The translations under genes and the position numbers were made by a program. This document shows, piece by piece, positions 6,501 to 9,595 of a stretch of 9,595 nucleotides of DNA (positions are counted from its first letter, which is position 1; each line of letters begins with the position of its first letter). The stretch is from Planctomycetota bacterium (GTDB lineage: Bacteria; Planctomycetota; Phycisphaerae; UBA1845), in NCBI GenBank assembly GCA_022563615.1, contig JADFMZ010000094.1:1-9595 (forward strand), read 5' to 3'. The notes beneath the pieces were generated by a model, which had not been told where the DNA came from, did not search any database, and saw only the letters and a list, made by a program, of their open reading frames with translations.

Positions 6501-7784
6501 CAGGGTACCGAGGGTCCGATCGCCCGAGGACGCTCGCTGACGCGCGAATTGAACTGCATCGCGTGCCACCAGATGGAAGATAACGTTCCGACGATTCAAC
6601 AGTATTTCCGCCGGATCACCGATGGCGAGTTGCGTTTTGACGAGACCAACGCACCGCCGTCCCTGTTGGGCGAAGGGGCCAAGATCCAGCACAACTGGAT
6701 GCACGAGTTCCTGCAACAGGTGGAGCCGCTTCGGCCCTGGCTGCAGGTGCGGATGCCGAGCTTCTATTTGACGGGCGAGCAGTCCACAACGCTCGTGGAA
6801 TACTTCGCCGCCCTGAGCCGAGAGGACCAAGCGACGCTGGGGGACGTACTGGCAAAGATCGATGAACGTCTGGGCGTCCCGACGGTTGCGTCGAATGAGA
6901 CGGAGACGGAGGCACACCCGGTGCTGAGCCGCGACTGGTATCGGAACGAATCGGTGAAACCGCTGGCCGCCGCGCTGCGACGCTGGGCGATCGAGCGGCG
7001 GGTGATGCGCGGGCGAGACTTGGATCTGCTCCAGGCGTCGGCGGATCGGATCGACCAGGCGCACGCCGATCTGTTGGAACGGTCGCGCTTCCTGAGTCAG
7101 CTTTACGATGTCGAGTATCCGTTTGTGGAACCGCCGACCGCGCTTTCGCCGACAGATCGATTTGAGCGGGGCATGCGGTTTCTGAACGACATGGGATGCC
7201 TGAAATGCCACGTGCTCGGGCCGATGGCGCCGGGGCCGGCCAGGAACACGGACGACTTTGTTCAGATGTATCGCCTCGACAGTGTGCAGGGCGAAGGGGC
7301 GTCAGCCACCGTCATCCTTAATGGCCAACCCTATGCGATCGGTTCGGTTATCGACGGCCATACGATCGTCTCCGGTGAGAACGTTTACTACGACTCGGGA
7401 GACGTGGAGACTCGGGCGATCATCGAGGGCCCCGGCCCGACGGGCGAGACGGAGCGGATCGCCCTCCAGGCGGCCAGCGCACCGAATCTGGGGCTGACGT
7501 ACAAGAGGCTTCGGCGCGATTGGGTCGTTCGCTGGATGCTGGAGCCCCAGTGGATGCAACCGGGCACGAAGATGCCGCAGAACTTCCGCGGCGGCCTCAG
7601 CCCCTTCGAGGGGGATCCGGACTACCCCGGTACGAGCATGGATCACATCCACCTGCTGGTAGACACGCTCTTTGACGCCGGGCGGTCCAACACCCGCGTC
7701 GCCCTTGACAAAATCGTTGTGGCTGAAAGCGACGGGGAGTTTGATGAGGACGGCGGTTCAGCCGAAGAGGAATTCGACGACTAA
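3579..7784 (+). CDS. Membrane-anchored octahaem cytochrome c with coiled-coil stalk, likely replacing cytochrome f/c1
   Basis: The 1401 residues begin with a short basic N-terminus and one membrane anchor (about 17-35) without an evident cleavage site. A charged coiled-coil region (about 53-212) follows, broken near GPW (113-115). Eight CxxCH haem-c sites follow, at C271, C394, C460, C494, C610, C833, C993 and C1207. Haems 4-8 each precede a Met-Pro motif (M541, M721, M940, M1059, M1332), a pattern of class-I cytochrome c modules with His/Met ligation. Haems 1-3 lack it and may be bis-His or otherwise ligated. A helical insert precedes haem 6 (about 750-830), and a probably beta-rich insert of about 100 residues lies between haem 8 and M1332. 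The last 19 residues (1383-1401) contain 11 acidic ones. No cytochrome f or c1 gene is present, so this is the likely acceptor from the Rieske protein and an electron wire on the outer face. That role is inferred from position. Confidence 0.93.
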   Translation: MPVSEDRLYPRERLNHWFAISSVLMTASILWMIAVDYDRPWRGFQDRYFLGKAALAHLDYLDAMREERQQEIRAAQQSMDNAEALLAAESGAARERLEQQLTESELAFRKANGPWSRAKQVLDVTKDTYERAREQYGSKHARTQEALERLRKEETEVERLLKEKELWEDRKAELERGLRELERPVREAEKALADLMAIQEDAARKDREFRGVWKETGLLAGLPIIRGIINMPMLDFVAPKNTPARHQVNQLVLYDVRQQLNYLDSYTTDRCTTCHVAIDDPDFSKQTLARKLERALPGINEQLQRDGHEPLDLPSPPEWTGSGQLPAGRVTEHWDELSESQRDEYFDALLKVVNTYLELSDRKTINLNHPILAHPDLELYVSVGSPHPMARMGCTSCHGGNPQETDFVLAAHSPPTHEIEEEWAEEYYLRILGVPNATFEMVAHYWDRPMQVPKYTQAGCTKCHSQITDIARFEGERQGSRINLGRYLFTEVGCVSCHNVDALPGSRRVGPDLTHVASKLTPEFVQQWVFFPQKFRPSTWMPHFFLQENNRAQSAHESTDPDPVLRTETEVAAMTKYLFTLSKEWQPIAKPDGVEGDVDRGRQLFRSLGCLACHANLAEFGQEWITKDLMHRKKLDDETAEYRYKGMTYEQRVHYATEHFVDDRDTFLDPDQARFDPEADYHTPVFTRFAPELSGIGSKVRFDWLYSWLMEPQHYNLETKMPKMRLTPAEAADLAVYLLSLKYDGFEQREFEVDEKRARMADSLIFAILSSQRSERRSRMIMADEGGELTEMLVALLKSAKGQQEAYDLIRPMSLQGKKQMFLGNKMISHYGCYACHTIPGFKDATPPGTDLSKWAEKPISQLDFAFYGDAFHHMREKKEEVFGYLYPRDAEVLNHYSPTEDDLPEQVTHTHAAFAFHKMLNPRIWDRSKLKLPYDKLKMPNFYFTEEEAEALVTYLLSRRPSQINSALKVDYEQGTEGPIARGRSLTRELNCIACHQMEDNVPTIQQYFRRITDGELRFDETNAPPSLLGEGAKIQHNWMHEFLQQVEPLRPWLQVRMPSFYLTGEQSTTLVEYFAALSREDQATLGDVLAKIDERLGVPTVASNETETEAHPVLSRDWYRNESVKPLAAALRRWAIERRVMRGRDLDLLQASADRIDQAHADLLERSRFLSQLYDVEYPFVEPPTALSPTDRFERGMRFLNDMGCLKCHVLGPMAPGPARNTDDFVQMYRLDSVQGEGASATVILNGQPYAIGSVIDGHTIVSGENVYYDSGDVETRAIIEGPGPTGETERIALQAASAPNLGLTYKRLRRDWVVRWMLEPQWMQPGTKMPQNFRGGLSPFEGDPDYPGTSMDHIHLLVDTLFDAGRSNTRVALDKIVVAESDGEFDEDGGSAEEEFDD

Positions 7785-7854
7785 TGTCCCGAATCGAGCG
7801 GCTTGCCATGCGCCTGCGGGTCGAATATAAGGCACCGTAACAAACACACGATTG

Positions 7855-7864
7855 CGAACGTTCG
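7855..7864. promoter_or_regulatory. Perfect 10-bp palindrome; possible operator
   Basis: CGAACGTTCG is its own reverse complement. It lies 76 nt after the octahaem gene stop and about 75 nt before the cupredoxin start. Just downstream is an AT-rich stretch (7873-7879) that could serve as a -10 region, but no convincing -35 is spaced correctly. A dimeric regulator could bind such a site. This is a weak suggestion. Confidence 0.2.
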
Positions 7865-7881
7865 AAGCAGCGTAAATATCG

Positions 7882-7910
7882 CGCAGGCTAAAGCCTGCGG
7901 CTCAGTTTTT
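7882..7910 (+). terminator. Palindromic repeat hairpin with a following T run; REP-like, possible terminator
   Basis: CGCAGGCT (7882-7889) and AGCCTGCG (7892-7899) form an 8-bp perfect stem with a 2-nt spacer, or 7 bp with a TAAA loop. Six T residues lie at 7905-7910, after five spacer bases. It could terminate the octahaem transcript before the cupredoxin gene. As I recall, palindromes built on GCAGGCT/AGCCTGC are common intergenic repeats in several bacterial phyla, so it may be a dispersed element that happens to end near Ts. Confidence 0.45.
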
Positions 7911-7927
7911 TCTTGTTGGAGTGCCGT

Positions 7928-7932
7928 AGGAG
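7928..7932 (+). promoter_or_regulatory. Ribosome binding site AGGAG for the cupredoxin gene
   Basis: AGGAG lies seven bases before the ATG at 7940. It selects this ATG over the in-frame TTG at 7913, which would add nine residues ahead of an otherwise ideal signal peptide. Confidence 0.75.
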
Positions 7933-7939
7933 AAACGTT

Positions 7940-8677
7940 ATGGCTCTTGTGAAATGGATCGGATTTTTTGCTGTAGGCGCGTTTTTGACGGCTGGCTCGC
8001 TCCCCGCTCGGGGACAGGACAACGGAACGATCAAGGGGAAGGCGATCTTCAAGGGAGACGTCGGCCTCAAGAAATACAAACGCCAGGTGCTCAATACGGC
8101 CAAAGACGCCGCCTGTAAGAGGGCGAAGGCCAAGATCGGCAGTTGGAAAATCATTCTCAACAAGAAGACCGATCCGGTTACGATTCGCAACGTCATGGTC
8201 TACGTCAAGGAGGGGCTGGGCGACCGAAAGTTTACTGCACCCACGGAACCCGTCGTGCTCAATCAGCACGGGTGCGAGTACATTCCGCATGTGTTGGGCA
8301 TCATGGACGGCCAGCCGCTACAAGTGCGCAACAGCGACGACACGAACCACAACATCCACTTCCTGCCGAAGGTTAATCAGGAGCACAACTTCACGCAGCC
8401 CAAGCAGGGGATGGTGCAGAACCTGACGCTGGTCAAGGAGGAAATGTTCAAGGTCAAATGCGACGTGCATCCCTGGATGGGGTGCCACATCGGCGTGTTT
8501 GACCATCCGTTTTTCTCGGTGACGGGCAAGGACGGCACGTTTGAGCTGAAGGGTCTGCCGCCGGGTAAGTACTTGATCGAAGCGTGGCATGAGGAGTTCG
8601 GCACGCAGACGACGACGGTGGAACTTGCCGTAGACGAGACCAAGGCGGCCGATTTTACTTTCGAGCCGGACAAGTAG
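7940..8677 (+). CDS. Secreted amicyanin-like cupredoxin (type-1 copper) with C-terminal carboxypeptidase-regulatory-like domain
   Basis: This is a probable periplasmic blue-copper electron carrier. The ATG at 7940 with its AGGAG site gives 245 residues. A signal peptide occupies about 1-25 (hydrophobic core 6-21, likely cut after ARG). The copper-site pattern is visible: H137 in HNIHF, then C174, H177 and M180 in CDVHPWM. The HN(V/I)HF motif and the short C-x2-H-x2-M loop are those of amicyanin. C182 and H183 follow immediately and are not standard ligands. Residues about 193-240 (GTFELKGLPPGKY) resemble a carboxypeptidase-regulatory-like beta-sandwich. The N-terminal part (27-125) includes HGCEYIPHV (about 110-118), seen in related plastocyanin-like proteins. 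It sits between the octahaem cytochrome and oxidase subunit II, so it is a plausible carrier between them. No mau or methylamine genes are seen, so a methylamine role is not supported. Confidence 0.82.
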   Translation: MALVKWIGFFAVGAFLTAGSLPARGQDNGTIKGKAIFKGDVGLKKYKRQVLNTAKDAACKRAKAKIGSWKIILNKKTDPVTIRNVMVYVKEGLGDRKFTAPTEPVVLNQHGCEYIPHVLGIMDGQPLQVRNSDDTNHNIHFLPKVNQEHNFTQPKQGMVQNLTLVKEEMFKVKCDVHPWMGCHIGVFDHPFFSVTGKDGTFELKGLPPGKYLIEAWHEEFGTQTTTVELAVDETKAADFTFEPDK

Positions 8678-8721
8678 GCAACGGTTGGAAAGTTTCTAAC
8701 AACGAGTAGAAGAAGGGTTAT

Positions 8722-8795
8722 TGCGAACCGAACCGCGACCGTGAGGGAGCGGTTCTCGCACCCGAAACCGAACGGCTTCCCTACGGGCGCGGCTC
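8722..8795. repeat. Pair of inverted REP-like palindromic units
   Basis: The first unit (8722-8760) is itself palindromic: TGCGA/TCGCA at its ends, and GAACCG (8730-8735) facing CGGTTC (8750-8755). The second unit (8772-8795) matches the reverse complement of 8730-8753 at 18 of 24 positions, so the two could fold into one long imperfect hairpin. The region is non-coding and lies between the cupredoxin and CoxB genes. It may be a REP-type pair, and may act in mRNA processing or as a weak transcription barrier. Genome-wide copies would be needed to confirm a repeat family. Confidence 0.55.
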
Positions 8796-8828
8796 TGAAA
8801 AGGTCTCCTTGTTCACGCTGTTAAGGGC

Positions 8829-8857
8829 TTGACACCGGGGCTGAAATACGGACGATT
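8829..8857 (+). promoter_or_regulatory. Candidate promoter for the oxidase operon (consensus -35, poor -10)
   Basis: TTGACA (8829-8834) is a perfect sigma70 -35 hexamer. At 17-nt spacing the -10 would be ACGATT (8852-8857), which matches the consensus poorly. It follows the inverted repeats and sits about 100 nt before the CoxB start, a sensible position for an internal promoter. The weak -10 keeps confidence low. Confidence 0.25.
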
Positions 8858-8916
8858 CCACCTGTTCGCTGCACATGGCGCGGTACGTTGCGGCGAACGG
8901 GATTCACTTGCTTGTA

Positions 8917-8922
8917 GAGGAG
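8917..8922 (+). promoter_or_regulatory. Ribosome binding site GAGGAG for coxB
   Basis: GAGGAG ends nine bases before the ATG at 8932. It supports that start, which opens directly into a signal peptide. Confidence 0.75.
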
Positions 8923-8931
8923 ATCGCTTCG

Positions 8932-9595
8932 ATGACAGCCCGAAGTAGCGCTGGGGTTGCGGTACTGCTCTTCCTGTCCACCTGTTTCGTGTTTGCGACG
9001 CCTGCCGCCGCTCAAGAGGCTGCTGCCCCGGATACCTCCGGTATCGAGATTACCGGTGACTACGGCCCCACGCTGCCCCCCAACATCGCCAAGCAGAAGT
9101 ACGCCCATGACGGCGATTACCTGATCAACTTCCTGCATGTGTTCATGATAGCCTTGTTTGTGGGGTGGGGCATTTTCATGGCCTACTGCCTGATTCGTTT
9201 CCGTCAAAGGCCTGGCCACACCGCCGACAGTCGGCACGTCAAGGCCAAGCCAGCAAAGTATCTGGAGGTCGGGGTGGCGGTGGTCGAGGCTTTCCTGTTG
9301 ATCGCGATATCCATTCCGGCCTGGGCAAGCGTGAAAGAAGATCTCCCGACGGCGGCGGACAACCCGTTGCGCCTCCGCGTCATCGCGGAGCAGTTCGCTT
9401 GGAACTTCCACTACCCCGGCAAGGATGGCGTTTTCGGCAGAACCTCACCTCAGCTGATCGATCTGGCGACCAACCCCATGGGGCTTGATAAGGACGACGA
9501 CCCGAACGCCGAGGATGATTTTGTTGTTCCCGAATTGCATATTCCCGTGGATCGTCCGGTCATCATCGAGATTATGTCCAAGGATGTGATTCCCA
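8932..9595 (+). CDS. coxB: Cytochrome c oxidase subunit II (partial, runs off the window)
   Basis: This is subunit II of a haem-copper oxidase; only the first 221 residues are present. A signal peptide (1-28, ending PAAAQ) is followed by two membrane helices (about 63-88 and 112-134) that form the hairpin packing against subunit I. The outer cupredoxin domain begins with AEQFAWNFHYPG (152-163), a clear Cox2 signature with the aromatic W157 region that receives electrons. VVPELHIPVDRPV (198-210) then leads to MSKDVIP (215-221). In CuA-type subunits this strand reads DV[IL]H, the His being a CuA ligand; here the last codon is CCC (P221). The remaining CuA ligands would lie beyond the window. 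The spacer-like insert FGRTSPQ...DDDPNAEDD (168-196) is longer than in mitochondrial Cox2. A good Shine-Dalgarno at 8917 supports the start. Subunit I probably follows downstream. Confidence 0.92.
   Translation, partial: MTARSSAGVAVLLFLSTCFVFATPAAAQEAAAPDTSGIEITGDYGPTLPPNIAKQKYAHDGDYLINFLHVFMIALFVGWGIFMAYCLIRFRQRPGHTADSRHVKAKPAKYLEVGVAVVEAFLLIAISIPAWASVKEDLPTAADNPLRLRVIAEQFAWNFHYPGKDGVFGRTSPQLIDLATNPMGLDKDDDPNAEDDFVVPELHIPVDRPVIIEIMSKDVIP

Noticed and set aside
6435..7211. 258-codon minus-strand open frame opposite the octahaem gene
   Set aside because: Its Arg/His/Pro-rich composition, lack of motifs and full overlap with a well supported gene make it a shadow.
7913..7939. Upstream TTG start for the cupredoxin gene
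   Set aside because: It would add nine residues, including Cys and three Arg, before the signal peptide, and it overlaps the AGGAG site that serves the ATG at 7940.
8684..8700. Small hairpin (GTTGGAAA / TTTCTAAC) just after the cupredoxin stop
   Set aside because: The stem includes a G-U pair and leaves almost no loop, and no T run follows, so it is too weak to call.
4..9595. Alternative complex III (ActABCDEF) locus
   Set aside because: Multihaem cytochromes near a Cox2 gene suggested it, but there is no NrfD-like quinol subunit or molybdopterin/FeS ActB protein. Rieske and true cytochrome b genes are present instead.

Overview
The window is one co-directional (+ strand) block of respiratory genes from a GC-rich bacterium. 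It reads as a complete alternative cytochrome bc (b6f-type) complex, followed by a blue-copper protein and the start of a haem-copper oxidase operon. The combination points to the Planctomycetota or a closely related lineage: a Rieske protein with a long N-terminal extension, a split b6-like cytochrome b, a giant multihaem cytochrome c in place of cytochrome f/c1, and several GC-rich palindromic repeats between genes. This assignment is inferred from gene content, not from a phylogenetic marker.

Layout. 4-996: Rieske iron-sulfur protein, possibly 5'-truncated. 997-1357: gene-free stretch with one strong hairpin. 1358-2134: four-helix b6-type cytochrome b with all four haem-b histidines and the cysteine that binds haem c_i in b6f complexes. 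2135-2387: intergenic region holding a compact palindromic repeat element bounded by 12-bp inverted repeats. 2388-3494: subunit-IV-like cytochrome b C-terminal protein with about three extra N-terminal membrane helices and a modified Qo motif (APWY in place of PEWY). 3495-3578: GC-rich nested hairpin. 3579-7784: a 1401-residue octahaem cytochrome c with a membrane anchor, a coiled-coil stalk, eight CxxCH motifs and an acidic tail. 7785-7939: spacer with a perfect palindrome and a hairpin followed by a T run. 7940-8677: secreted amicyanin-like cupredoxin with a C-terminal carboxypeptidase-regulatory-like domain. 8678-8931: spacer with a pair of inverted REP-like units and a possible promoter. 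8932 to the window end: cytochrome c oxidase subunit II (CoxB), cut off by the window.

Proposed working model. Quinol, probably menaquinol, is oxidised at the Qo site between the Rieske protein and the split cytochrome b. One electron passes through the Rieske cluster into the octahaem protein, which replaces cytochrome f/c1 and may also do the job of the soluble cytochrome c. The cupredoxin is a candidate shuttle to the oxidase whose subunit II starts at 8932. The visible part of that subunit ends in DVIP where a CuA-type subunit II normally has DV[IL]H, so its CuA site may be altered or absent. If so, the route of electrons into the oxidase would be non-standard.

The most novel element is the electron-output side: the coiled-coil octahaem protein together with the cupredoxin and the unusual subunit II. 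The b-type core is recognisable. No tRNA, rRNA, CRISPR array, transposase or phage gene was seen.
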